From Porphyromonas sp. COT-290 OH3588 (GTDB lineage Bacteria > Bacteroidota > Bacteroidia > Bacteroidales > Porphyromonadaceae), in NCBI RefSeq assembly GCF_000769075.1, contig NZ_JRFC01000047.1:200-64199 (forward strand): 64,000 nucleotides of DNA. Reading direction: 5' to 3'. A program made the position numbers and the translations under genes. Below, piece after piece: positions 53,044 through 61,982 of this stretch. The notes below the pieces were generated by a model. It did not search any database and was not told the DNA's origin. It saw only the letters and a list, made by a program, of their open reading frames with translations. Numbering within the stretch: position 1 is the stretch's first letter; each line of letters begins with the position of its first letter.

Positions 53044-54279
53044 TTACTCCATATTGTCTGTTTTGGGGCGTAGCAATAGGAGCTGAATCAGCACGACGAC
53101 ACCAATAGCGACTGCCATGGTAGCGAAGTCGGAGCCTAGGTTGTTTGTATCTTGGCTCTTGCCTAGTGCTTGAGTGATGTAGCCACCAGCGATGACACCG
53201 CTCATATTCATCAGGCCATAAGCCGTGGAGCGGTAACGAGAGGGGAAGAATTGGCAGAGGATAGGCATATTGTTCGTATCGAAGAAGCCTAGCCCGAAGC
53301 CAAAGAGGAAGCCTCCGCCCACCACTGTCACATACGAGTGTCCGAAGCCCAAAAGGAGTAGAGCTGGCACCATCATGCCGAGCCCAATGGCAGAGGTATA
53401 GACACGCCCCTTGACATTGGTCTGTGCCCAACGGTCGCTGATAGCACCGCCGACGAAGACCCCGATAAAGCAGGATAGAGCAATCGTCGCCGTAGAGATA
53501 GGCCCAGCGAGTGTCATATCAATACCTAGGTTCTGCTCAAAGAGTGTTGGGAGCCAATTCTTAGTAGCCCACCCCGGTAGGCTGGTAGCGGTAAAGAATA
53601 GTAGCATACCCCAGAAAGATACCGAACTGAAGATATGGCCAAGGCTGGCAAACATACCTCTGAGAGAGTTCTGTCCCTGAACTGACTGTTGGCGCTGCTC
53701 CCCTCGGCTAGGTACCTCGTGTAGCAAGAAAATGAGCACAAGAGCATATAGTGCACCGAAAAGGCCAAAGTAGAAGAACGTACTCTGCCAGCTCAGTTGC
53801 TCGGAGAGCAACGCTCCGAAGCCTCCTAGAGCTTGACCAACGTACAGCCCCGTCATGTGTACCCCGATAGCTAGAGATCGGCTACGGCCAGAGTGAAAGT
53901 CGGCAATCAGAGCTAGCGCCGCAGGGATATACATAGCCTCACTGAAGCCCATAACCATGCGTAGGGCATAGAGAGTGGAGAAGTCGTGCGTGAAGCCCAT
54001 CAGGAGCGTCACAGTAGACCAAACGAATAGACTACCAACGATCAGCCACTTGCGGTTGATGCGGTCTGCGATGAGGCCTGCGAAAGGGCTCGCTAAACCA
54101 TAGATCCACATGAAGGCGGCCATCAGCACGCCAAACATCTCTCCCGACTCTAGCTCTTTGATGTCTACGCTCATCGCAGACTTCATAGTCGAGAGCATCT
54201 GCCTGTCCATATAGTTGAGCAGGGCTACGACCCAGAGTAGACCAACGACGATCCAAGGATAATACTTACTATGCTTCAT
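53044..54279 (-). CDS. nanT: MFS transporter, probably sialic acid (NanT-type)
   Basis: The 411-residue protein has about twelve helices and the MFS loop motif GLIADRINRKW in its first half (about 66-76). It is adjacent to nanA with the same orientation (about 70 bp apart), the typical arrangement for Bacteroidetes sialic acid uptake. The substrate call is based on this context and on general similarity to Bacteroidetes NanT; other sugar acids are possible. No nanE epimerase or sialidase is seen in the window. Confidence 0.85.
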   Translation of the reverse strand: MKHSKYYPWIVVGLLWVVALLNYMDRQMLSTMKSAMSVDIKELESGEMFGVLMAAFMWIYGLASPFAGLIADRINRKWLIVGSLFVWSTVTLLMGFTHDFSTLYALRMVMGFSEAMYIPAALALIADFHSGRSRSLAIGVHMTGLYVGQALGGFGALLSEQLSWQSTFFYFGLFGALYALVLIFLLHEVPSRGEQRQQSVQGQNSLRGMFASLGHIFSSVSFWGMLLFFTATSLPGWATKNWLPTLFEQNLGIDMTLAGPISTATIALSCFIGVFVGGAISDRWAQTNVKGRVYTSAIGLGMMVPALLLLGFGHSYVTVVGGGFLFGFGLGFFDTNNMPILCQFFPSRYRSTAYGLMNMSGVIAGGYITQALGKSQDTNNLGSDFATMAVAIGVVVLIQLLLLRPKTDNME

Positions 54280-54326
54280 ATTTCAATTATTTGGTTAATC
54301 CTCTTACCAAGCCTAACTTTTGAATA

Positions 54327-54358
54327 CAAACATAGTTAAATAATCATTTTTTCGACAA
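54327..54358 (-). promoter_or_regulatory. Promoter of nanT-nanA
   Basis: On the - strand, TTG (54358-54356), a 21-bp spacer and TATGTTTG (54334-54327) match the Bacteroidetes consensus. The nanT start is about 48 bp downstream. Confidence 0.65.
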
Positions 54359-54604
54359 TCTATGGCGATAAATCTGACTTATCCGCCTTAACACGCTATT
54401 AAATCTTCTATTTTGTTTATTTACTCAAGTAGAGAGCAGTCTATAAATCATTAATATCGCCGAGATAGACAAAAATATCTTCACAATAAAAGGATATCTC
54501 TCCTTTCTCTTTATTATGTGTCCTATACCTTCAAAAATGGGGTTCGATGTGTGTCGGCTAGCTTGTCTTTTCCATGGGTTTGTTTCTGGATAAGGTGCCC
54601 AGAA

Positions 54605-54646
54605 CACAAAAAAGGTTCGTCAAAATGCAAATTTTGACGAACCTTT
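54605..54646 (-). terminator. Intrinsic terminator of tRNA-Leu
   Basis: 16-bp perfect arms (54611-54626 and 54631-54646) surround a GCAA tetraloop (TTGC on the - strand). On the - strand a T-run follows the stem. It lies 14 bp downstream of the tRNA 3' end. Confidence 0.85.
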
Positions 54647-54660
54647 CAAATTAAGAGCTG

Positions 54661-54744
54661 TACCCGAAGCGGGACTCGAACCCGCACAGCCAAAATGGCC
54701 AAGGGATTTTAAGTCCCTCGTGTCTACCATTCCACCATTCGGGC
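54661..54744 (-). tRNA. tRNA-Leu (anticodon UAA)
   Basis: The 84-nt class II tRNA reads on the - strand. The acceptor stem GCCCGAA pairs with TTCGGGT (one G-U), followed by the discriminator A. The anticodon stem AGGGA/TCCCT holds the loop CTTAAAA, giving anticodon TAA (UAA, Leu UUA codon). There is a long variable arm (GGCCATTTTGGCT) and a T-loop GGTTCGAGTCC. CCA is not encoded. It stands alone with its own terminator. Confidence 0.95.
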
Positions 54745-54932
54745 GCCTAGGATTGCTCCTAATAACGGGTGCAAAAGTAAGACATTTTCCTCATATAACA
54801 CAGTGAGTAGTCTATATCTTCCCAAAGATTTCCTCCCACAGGCTAACAAAACATACAGCAAGATTGTACACCAAGGACTACAACCGGTAGAGCCACAAAT
54901 ATTTATCGAGATTTAGATGTAAGGCCATACGA

Positions 54933-54972
54933 AAGGCGGTGTGTCGAAATGTAAACTTCGACGCACCGCCTT
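54933..54972 (-). terminator. Terminator of pfp
   Basis: 16-bp arms (54933-54948 with 54957-54972, one G-T) lie 25 bp after the pfp stop on the - strand. The T-tract is weak (CCTTTCG). Confidence 0.65.
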
Positions 54973-54997
54973 AGAATAGGATGTTTAGCCTAGAGAC

Positions 54998-56644
54998 TTA
55001 CTTAGATTGCTCTAGCTTTAGAGTTTCTGAGGGCTGGTCACATAGCTCCGATGGACCGAAGTACTGGATAGGACCGGGATAAACGTAACAAGTGTTCTCA
55101 GCCCACTCGGCACGCTTGCTTACGAAGTACTGGAATGGCTTACCATTGAGGTCTACGAGTGCCTTCTGGATAACTGGCTTCATAGCACCATGACGACGCT
55201 CCATATTCATCATCATAGTCGTAGGGATACCACCAGCGATCCATTCCTCTGCGGGAGCCGTTAGGTTCTGCACAGAGCTCATATAACCAGTAACGCCTGC
55301 GCTGATCAGACAAGCAGCCGTACGACCTAGAGCATAGCAGTAGTCTGCATCGAAGTTCGATGGCATAGCGCAGCGACCCTCGTACCCGAAGAAGTGTGTT
55401 AGGGCAGCGAACTTGCCATTGTACTTACCTTCGGCCTTCCATGCTGCAAGCTTGGTAGCTACCATCTCGGCCAGAAGCTTCTCCGTCTCGATGAGAGATA
55501 CTTGTACGTTGCCGTGTGGGTCACGGTCTAGGGTTAGCTGGCGAGCTACTGTAGCTGGTAGGCTAGCATAGAGAGCAGAGTTGGCTTCGCTCAGATGCGC
55601 TGTCACATAAGCACGTTGTTCGTCTGCAGGTACAGCACGGAACTCAGCTTCGTGGTGTGCGAGGTAATCGTTGAGCTCTGCGATCAGAGCCTTCATAGCA
55701 GGGATAAACTCTACTAGACCCTCGGGAATAAGTACCGTACCGTACTGATCACCCTTGGCTGAACGCTTAGCCACAGCCTCGGCGATAGAGGTTACTACGT
55801 CATCAAGAGTTAGGTTCTTGGCTTCGATCTCCTCAGATACGATTGCGATGTTTGGCTGTACCTGTAGGGCACACTCAAGAGCGATGTGAGAGGCAGAGCG
55901 ACCCATCAGCTTGATGAAGTGCCAGTACTTACGTGCAGAGTTGCAGTCACGTTGGATATTACCGATAACTTCGCTGTAGACTTTGGTAGCGGTGTCGAAA
56001 CCGAAAGAAGTCTCGATCTGCTCATTCTTGAGGTCACCATCGATTGTCTTGGGGCAACCGATTACCTGTACAGGAGCATCGATGCTCTTGTAGTACTCGG
56101 CTAGCACGGCAGCGTTGGTATTGGAGTCGTCACCACCGACGATAATCAGAGCGTTGATAGAGAGCTTTTTGATGATTTCTAAACCCTTGTCGTACTGCTC
56201 AATCTCCTCTAGCTTGGTACGCCCAGAGCCGATGATGTCGAAGCCGCCAGTATTGCGATACTCATCGATGATGTCGGCTGTCAGCTCCTTATAGTTGTGC
56301 TTAACGAGTCCGTCTGGACCCATCAAGAAACCATAGAGTTTGCTGTCTGGGTGGATCGCCTTGATGCCATCGAAGATACCAGAGATCACGTTGTGTCCGC
56401 CGGGAGCCTGACCACCAGAGAGGATAACACCTACATTGATAGGCTTAGCTTCAACAGCTTCTGTCGTTGCTTCAAATGTCAGCTTTGGCAGTCCGTAAGT
56501 ATTGGGGAATAGTTCCTTAATAGCTTCTTGGTCACTAACGCTCTGTGTAGCTTCGCCCAATACAACCTTCACCGAACCACGGAGAGCCTTGGGTAGCTTG
56601 GGGCTATACTGCCCACGAGCTGCTTGCAATGCACTTTTAATCAT
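54998..56644 (-). CDS. pfp: Diphosphate--fructose-6-phosphate 1-phosphotransferase
   Basis: Pfp phosphorylates fructose 6-phosphate with pyrophosphate and works reversibly, so it serves glycolysis and gluconeogenesis. The 548-residue, long-type subunit has GGQAPGGHN at 77-85, GGDDSNTN at 170-177 and PKTIDGDL at 198-205. The Asp in GGDDS, in place of the glycine of ATP enzymes, marks the PPi-dependent type. It is isolated between the tRNA and nrdB. Confidence 0.95.
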   Translation of the reverse strand: MIKSALQAARGQYSPKLPKALRGSVKVVLGEATQSVSDQEAIKELFPNTYGLPKLTFEATTEAVEAKPINVGVILSGGQAPGGHNVISGIFDGIKAIHPDSKLYGFLMGPDGLVKHNYKELTADIIDEYRNTGGFDIIGSGRTKLEEIEQYDKGLEIIKKLSINALIIVGGDDSNTNAAVLAEYYKSIDAPVQVIGCPKTIDGDLKNEQIETSFGFDTATKVYSEVIGNIQRDCNSARKYWHFIKLMGRSASHIALECALQVQPNIAIVSEEIEAKNLTLDDVVTSIAEAVAKRSAKGDQYGTVLIPEGLVEFIPAMKALIAELNDYLAHHEAEFRAVPADEQRAYVTAHLSEANSALYASLPATVARQLTLDRDPHGNVQVSLIETEKLLAEMVATKLAAWKAEGKYNGKFAALTHFFGYEGRCAMPSNFDADYCYALGRTAACLISAGVTGYMSSVQNLTAPAEEWIAGGIPTTMMMNMERRHGAMKPVIQKALVDLNGKPFQYFVSKRAEWAENTCYVYPGPIQYFGPSELCDQPSETLKLEQSK

Positions 56645-56785
56645 CGTCTTAATTATACTTTATCTTAAATATTGGTTACACTTAAGTTTTTCACTGCAAA
56701 TATCGCAATAATTTATCAAACTGCCTCAATTCTTGATTTTGAGCCTACAGGCTTATAAGCAAAATGCGTCTAGATAGAATACGAA

Positions 56786-56829
56786 AAGCGGCGTATCCTC
56801 GCACCGGAAGGTAAGAAGATACACCGCTT
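56786..56829 (-). terminator. Terminator-like inverted repeat after nrdB
   Basis: 12-bp arms (56786-56797 with 56818-56829, one mismatch) lie about 50 bp after the nrdB stop on the - strand. No strong T-run is seen on the - strand. Confidence 0.5.
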
Positions 56830-56880
56830 GCGTAGCGTAGAGCTCCCTCGTTGAGAGCCTACAATTATTGTTTATACAAC

Positions 56881-57924
56881 TTACAAGTCGTCTTCAATAG
56901 CACCACTCTTGGAGTAAGCGCTAGGCTTAGCCTCGAAGAAGTCGGTCTTGATCAGGTTAGCATTACTATACTGAGATACCCAGTTCATGCTTGGTGGTTC
57001 AGACTCATAGCCCTCGAAGAGCACCCCGAAGCCGAGGTTCTCACTACGTAGATTGGCTAGGTACTTGATGTAGTCGCTAACCATCTGTACTGTCAAGCCC
57101 TCGATTTGATCTCCGATGACATATTCACCCCAAGCAATTTCTTGTAGCGCACCTTCTTTGATCATGCCACGGAATGTTTCGATCGCTTCGGGAGTGAATA
57201 GCTGTGGTTCTTCCTTCTTGAGTTCTAAGATCATTGAGCGGAAGAGCCAAAGATGTGTATTTTCATCACGATTGATGTAGCGGATCTCCTGTACAGACCC
57301 CGGCATCTTACCATTGCGGCCAAGGTTGTAGAAGAACATAAAGCCAGAGTAGAAGTAAACCCCCTCTAGGATATAGTTCGCCACCATCGTCTTGAGTAGC
57401 TGCTGTGGGCTCTGATCTTCTTGGAACTCGTTGTAGATATCACCAATGAACTTATTGCGACGTAGCAGATGTTCATCGTCCTTCCATTGGTAGAGGATAG
57501 CCGAGCGCTCCTCAGGAGAGCAAATCGTATCGAGCATATAACTGTAGCTCTGCGAATGGACGGCTTCTTGGAAGGCTTGTATCGTCAAGCAGAGGTTAAT
57601 CTCATTGGCTGTGATATACTCCGCTACGTTAGGTAGGTTGGCAGTTTGGATACTATCTAGGAAGATAAGGAAAGAGAGGATCTTATCGTAGGCCACCTTC
57701 TCGGCTTGAGATAGTTCTCTATAGTCTTTGACATCCTGACTAAGGTTGATTTCCTCGGGGATCCAAAAGTTATTCATCGCTTGGCGATACCAGTCCGACA
57801 CCCAAGGGTACTTCATGTTGTTGAAGTCATTGAGGTTCGTCGTATTACCATTGATCATACGACGCTTGCTGACATCGACATCACCATGCTCGTTGAAGAG
57901 CGCTTTTTTCTTTAATTCAGACAT
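56881..57924 (-). CDS. nrdB: Ribonucleoside-diphosphate reductase beta subunit (class I)
   Basis: NrdB supplies the radical for NrdA. The 347-residue protein has the expected di-iron ligands Asp90 (FLIFLDS), Glu120 and His123 (QEAVHSQSY), a further Glu in LEGVYFYSGF, and Glu/His in INRDENTHLWLF. The radical tyrosine is Tyr127 in EAVHSQSY, matching Tyr122 of E. coli. This is a normal oxygen-dependent class Ia-type subunit, of interest in an organism that otherwise looks anaerobic. nrdA is about 100 bp upstream on the same strand. Confidence 0.95.
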   Translation of the reverse strand: MSELKKKALFNEHGDVDVSKRRMINGNTTNLNDFNNMKYPWVSDWYRQAMNNFWIPEEINLSQDVKDYRELSQAEKVAYDKILSFLIFLDSIQTANLPNVAEYITANEINLCLTIQAFQEAVHSQSYSYMLDTICSPEERSAILYQWKDDEHLLRRNKFIGDIYNEFQEDQSPQQLLKTMVANYILEGVYFYSGFMFFYNLGRNGKMPGSVQEIRYINRDENTHLWLFRSMILELKKEEPQLFTPEAIETFRGMIKEGALQEIAWGEYVIGDQIEGLTVQMVSDYIKYLANLRSENLGFGVLFEGYESEPPSMNWVSQYSNANLIKTDFFEAKPSAYSKSGAIEDDL

Positions 57925-58030
57925 AATTGACGGTCTTTTAAGTGTATGTTGATAGTTTGAGAGAAATTATAATAGCCCTGTTCCCTATCTCATAAGCATT
58001 GTATTGCTAGGAGATCGGAGCTGGTTTACT

Positions 58031-60538
58031 TTAGCTTGAGCAACTTGTACACTCCTCGACTTCGAGAGATCGGCTACGTATATAGTAGAGTGTCTTCACT
58101 CCACCCTCCCATGCTCTCAGATAGAGGTCTAGGATGCGACGGAAGCTATAGTCGTGTGTAATAAATAGATTGACAGACTGCGACTGATCCAAGTGACGCT
58201 GACGAACAGAAGCTGCATCTACGACCCACTCTTGGTCTATCTGATGGGCTGTCTTATAGAGCCAGAAGGTAGAATCGGAGAGCTGAGGCGCCACACGAGG
58301 AATGATATTACCCTTTTTCTCTTCTAGGAAGTAACGATTCATCACAGGGTCGATACCTGCCGTTGTGCCAGCGATGATAGAGGTCGAGCTAGTAGGTGCA
58401 ATAGCTAATAGATAAGCGTTGCGCATTCCTCTGCGTGCAACATCCGATGACAGACGCTTCCACTCAGGCGACTCATATTTGCGCATACGAAAGTAGTCCC
58501 CTGTCTGCCAGTCACTACCCGGGAAGCGCAGGTAAGAGCCCTTCTCCTCGGCAAGGAGTGAGGATGCTTCGATGGATAGATAGTTGATGCGCTCGTAGAG
58601 CTTGTCCATAAACTCAAGGTGCTCTGGGCTCTCCCACTTGATACCCTTCTGGGCAAGCAGATGATGATACCCACTTGTCCCTAGGCCAATGGGGCGCATC
58701 TTCATATTCGTAATCTCGGCATAAGGGATTGGGTAGAAGTTCAGGTCTATCACATTGTCCAAAGCTCGAATAATGGTGTGAATTACCTCACGTAGTTCAT
58801 CTTGATTGTCGGTATTGATATTGCCAAGCACTAGAGAGGCTAGGTTACATACTACGAAGTCGCCAGCCTCAGTCTCGGTCGTGATGATTTCCTTGCCGTT
58901 TTCTATGCGTACGGAAACCTTGACATCTTTGATTTCACTTTGGTTCTGAGCGATCTCAGTACATAGGTTGGAGCAATAGATGATACCTTGGTGTTTATTG
59001 GGATTGAGTCGATTGACCGTGTCTCGGTTGAAGATAAAGGGTGTACCAGTTTCTACGGCACTCTTAATAATCAATCGGATCATATCCTTGACCTTGATAG
59101 CGCGCTTACTGATGCGTGACTCATTAAGGCATTCTTGGTAGCGGCGCTCCCACTCCTCACCGTGGTAATCTTCTAGAGAGTATCCTTTGATAGCTAGTAT
59201 CTCGTGCGGACACATCATATACCAATTGCCCTCAATATTCTCCTTGACCATACGCCAAAAGAGGTCGGGCACACAAACACCGGGGAAGACGTCGTGTGCC
59301 TTCATGCGGTCGTCGCCATTATTTGTACGTATTTGTAGGAACTCTGGCATATCTCTATGCCAAATATCTAGATAGATGGCCACAGAGCCTTGGCGTACGC
59401 CCAGCTGATCCACGGCTACCGCCGTGTCGTTACAGAGCTTAATCCACTTGAGCACTCCACCAGCCACACCCTTGAAGCCTCTAATGTCAGACCCCACGGC
59501 GCGTACCTTACCCATGTAGATGCCCATGCCTCCGCCAAACTTAGAAACCTGAGCGAAGTTATCAATAGTACGATAAATACCAGTTAGACTATCTGGCATT
59601 ACATCTTCGAAACAGCTGCTTAGTTGGCTCAATGGCTTGCGTGCATTGCTCATGGTGGGAGTGGCCATTGTTACCTTTAGGCTACTGATGATGTCGTAGA
59701 TCTTCTTAGCCCAGATAACTCGTGAGTCGCCCTCTGGAATAGCCAAATGCATGGCAATCCCCATAAACATTTCTTGTGGGCGCTCAAGCAACACGTGGTT
59801 ATTGTCCGTGATTAGGTAGCGCTTAGATACTAGATGTAAACTACTATAGGTAAGCAAGTAATCCCTTGAGCTGTCCAAATAGCGACCCAGTTCCTCAACT
59901 TCACTCTTGGTGTAGTGCTCAAGGATGTAGCGGCCGTACAGATTCTGATCTGTCAGATAGGAGATCTTGCCGTAGAATGAATCTATGTATAACTTCGCTT
60001 CCTCACGATAGATACCACGCTCAATCTGCATAAGCAAGAGGCGAGAAGCGATAAACTCCCAATTAGGAGCCTCGGGTGTAATAAGCTCCACGGCCGCTTT
60101 GGTAAGTATTTCTAGTGTATCTGCCTGTTCCTTGTAGAAAGCTTGATACTTAGCATAGAGGAAGTCTAGCGAATAAGCTTTGCTCTGGAAGCTAGCTTGA
60201 ATGTCTTTGAGGAGGCTAATAATCTCTTGGTCCGAGATTGTTTGGCAGAATTTATTGATGACCTGGCGATACTCGGTGCGCTTCTCACGATAGAGAATGT
60301 AGTTCTTCGCTACTCGATAGTATCCAGCAGCCATTAAGGCATTCTCAACCATATCTTGGATTGTTTCTACCTCTACCATCTCTCGATCGGCAAGTTCAGA
60401 CTCTAGCTTTTTACATAGCTTGGCGATCTCTTTCTCAGGCATTTTCTCCCCTGAGGCAGTGAAGGCGCGACGGATAGCGTTGGAAACCTTAGATAGAGCG
60501 AAATCTTCCTCTGCCCTATCTCGTTTTATTATCCTCAT
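58031..60538 (-). CDS. nrdA: Ribonucleoside-diphosphate reductase alpha subunit (class I)
   Basis: NrdA reduces ribonucleotides with the radical from NrdB. The 835-residue protein starts with an ATP-cone (about 1-95) for allosteric control, and contains the family segments CNLASLVLGN (active-site cysteine), SSCFEDVMPDSLTGI, KFGGGMGIYMGKVRA and the C-terminal redox pair CTSC (in ECTSCSS), which exchanges electrons with thioredoxin or glutaredoxin. A -7 element TAACTTTG lies on the - strand at 60631-60624, about 85 bp upstream, with a poor -33. It leads the nrdA-nrdB pair. Confidence 0.96.
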   Translation of the reverse strand: MRIIKRDRAEEDFALSKVSNAIRRAFTASGEKMPEKEIAKLCKKLESELADREMVEVETIQDMVENALMAAGYYRVAKNYILYREKRTEYRQVINKFCQTISDQEIISLLKDIQASFQSKAYSLDFLYAKYQAFYKEQADTLEILTKAAVELITPEAPNWEFIASRLLLMQIERGIYREEAKLYIDSFYGKISYLTDQNLYGRYILEHYTKSEVEELGRYLDSSRDYLLTYSSLHLVSKRYLITDNNHVLLERPQEMFMGIAMHLAIPEGDSRVIWAKKIYDIISSLKVTMATPTMSNARKPLSQLSSCFEDVMPDSLTGIYRTIDNFAQVSKFGGGMGIYMGKVRAVGSDIRGFKGVAGGVLKWIKLCNDTAVAVDQLGVRQGSVAIYLDIWHRDMPEFLQIRTNNGDDRMKAHDVFPGVCVPDLFWRMVKENIEGNWYMMCPHEILAIKGYSLEDYHGEEWERRYQECLNESRISKRAIKVKDMIRLIIKSAVETGTPFIFNRDTVNRLNPNKHQGIIYCSNLCTEIAQNQSEIKDVKVSVRIENGKEIITTETEAGDFVVCNLASLVLGNINTDNQDELREVIHTIIRALDNVIDLNFYPIPYAEITNMKMRPIGLGTSGYHHLLAQKGIKWESPEHLEFMDKLYERINYLSIEASSLLAEEKGSYLRFPGSDWQTGDYFRMRKYESPEWKRLSSDVARRGMRNAYLLAIAPTSSTSIIAGTTAGIDPVMNRYFLEEKKGNIIPRVAPQLSDSTFWLYKTAHQIDQEWVVDAASVRQRHLDQSQSVNLFITHDYSFRRILDLYLRAWEGGVKTLYYIRSRSLEVEECTSCSS

Positions 60539-60813
60539 AGTGCTTATATCTAAATGTTTATCTTTTATGCTTATGACAAAGCTCCATTGCTTATAGTTAT
60601 TAGAATGAAGCCTTATTCGTCTCCAAAGTTACTCAAAAATACCCAACAATTCCTAGCCTCAGGATGAAGATTGCGCAAAAAAAGATTAATAAAAACATGG
60701 GCTTACTATGCTATCTACTCAACACCACTTGCTATGGATGCCTGTAGATAACAGGATTGCGAGGAATGCTCAGTGGGAAGTAACGGACACCTCCTATTGA
60801 TAGACAAAAGCTA

Positions 60814-61407
60814 TCAGATGATGGGTGGCAATAATGAATAGATGAGTAGCCCCAAGAGAGCGGCTACACTGAGAACCAATAAAGGACTTTGCTTGTATCG
60901 ATACACAGCGACGAAGCCCGCAACGAAGAGTACGAGGCTAATAACTAGTTGCAGAGGGGAAGTTTCCCACCTACCGAAGTTCTCGGGTGTCATCAAGATG
61001 AGGGCTGCTGCTGCGATTAGCCCTACGATTGTAGGACGAAGAGCACCAAAGAGGCTACGCATGAGAGGCTTATCCTTATGCCGAAGTAGGACAAAACTCA
61101 GAGCAATCATGAGCGTGAAAGGTAGCCAAACCACGCCTAGGGTTGCCACAAGTGAGCCGACAGCTCCTAGTAGAGGCGAGTAGCCTGCCTCTACGACAGA
61201 GGTGTAACCCACATAAGTAGCCGTGTTGATGCCGATGGGTCCCGGGGTCATCTGGCTTACCGCCACGATATCGGTGAACTCCTGTGCCGTGAGCCAGCCA
61301 TGCTGCTGCACTACCTCGGCTTGTATGAGCGAGAGCATCGCATAGCCTCCTCCGAAATTCACAATTCCGATCTTGGTAAATACCCAGAATAGTTCTAGAA
61401 AAATCAT
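60814..61407 (-). CDS. Chromate transporter half protein (CHR), second gene
   Basis: The 197-residue protein is one half-size member of the CHR family, with about six helices and the family start FLELFWVFTKIGIVNFGGGYAMLSLIQAEVV. Its start overlaps the end of the other half gene by 4 bp, so a two-gene, short-chain CHR pair works together. The conserved QMTPGPIGINTATYVGY is seen. Substrate may be chromate or sulfate-like anions; the physiological anion in anaerobes is not established. Confidence 0.9.
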   Translation of the reverse strand: MIFLELFWVFTKIGIVNFGGGYAMLSLIQAEVVQQHGWLTAQEFTDIVAVSQMTPGPIGINTATYVGYTSVVEAGYSPLLGAVGSLVATLGVVWLPFTLMIALSFVLLRHKDKPLMRSLFGALRPTIVGLIAAAALILMTPENFGRWETSPLQLVISLVLFVAGFVAVYRYKQSPLLVLSVAALLGLLIYSLLPPII

Positions 61408-61970
61408 CGTTTACTTCTGCTTTTGATGTTGCGCTCAAAGGTCGTAAGGCGTCCGTAGGTTAAGCCAAGGAACGCAGCACACAGGATGATGTACACGGGC
61501 GAAACTCCAAACAGATAGATAAGACCAGCCGAGAGCACGGGAATCCACCATGTGTAACGATTGAGCTTGGCCGAACGAGCCATGGTAAAGACAGGTACTG
61601 CAATTAGAGCAACCACCACTGGACGAATGGCTCTGAAAGCATACTCGACCCAAATATTGTCCTGTACGTGACGAAAGCCAAAGGCTAAAGCTAAAATAAT
61701 CAAAAAAGAAGGCAAGATATTGGCAGTCGTAGCAACGATGCCCGAGGTTATCCCCCCGAGCTTATGCCCGATATGGCTAGACATATTTACAGCGAAAACC
61801 CCCGGGGCGGTCTGTGCCACAGCCATGATGTCCATAAACTCCTCTCGACTAATCCACCCTTTGCGATCGACCAGCTCACGCTCCATCATCGGAATCATCG
61901 CATAGCCACCACCAATGGTACCAATACCTATCTTAAAGAAAACACCGAATAACTCTCGATTAAGTCCCAT
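61404..61970 (-). CDS. Chromate transporter half protein (CHR), first gene
   Basis: The 188-residue protein has the same fold as its partner: FGVFFKIGIGTIGGGYAMIPMMERELV, then AQTAPGVFAVNMSSHIGHKLGG. In longer CHR proteins both halves are fused. The two genes are tightly coupled, which supports a heterodimer. Upstream on the - strand is the GH20 gene, 13 bp away, so the transporter may be read together with it. Confidence 0.9.
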   Translation of the reverse strand: MGLNRELFGVFFKIGIGTIGGGYAMIPMMERELVDRKGWISREEFMDIMAVAQTAPGVFAVNMSSHIGHKLGGITSGIVATTANILPSFLIILALAFGFRHVQDNIWVEYAFRAIRPVVVALIAVPVFTMARSAKLNRYTWWIPVLSAGLIYLFGVSPVYIILCAAFLGLTYGRLTTFERNIKSRSKR

Positions 61971-61982
61971 AGTCCTTGAAAA

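Larger units (their letters stand above)
54280..54660. other. Intergenic region with nanT promoter and tRNA terminator
   Basis: Contains the nanT promoter at 54327-54358 and the tRNA-Leu terminator at 54605-54646. A 60-codon frame at 54425-54607 is not convincing. Confidence 0.7.

Noticed and set aside
61404-61407. Frameshifted single chromate transporter gene
   Set aside because: Each half has its own start, full family motifs and a 4-bp overlap; split short-chain CHR pairs are usual.
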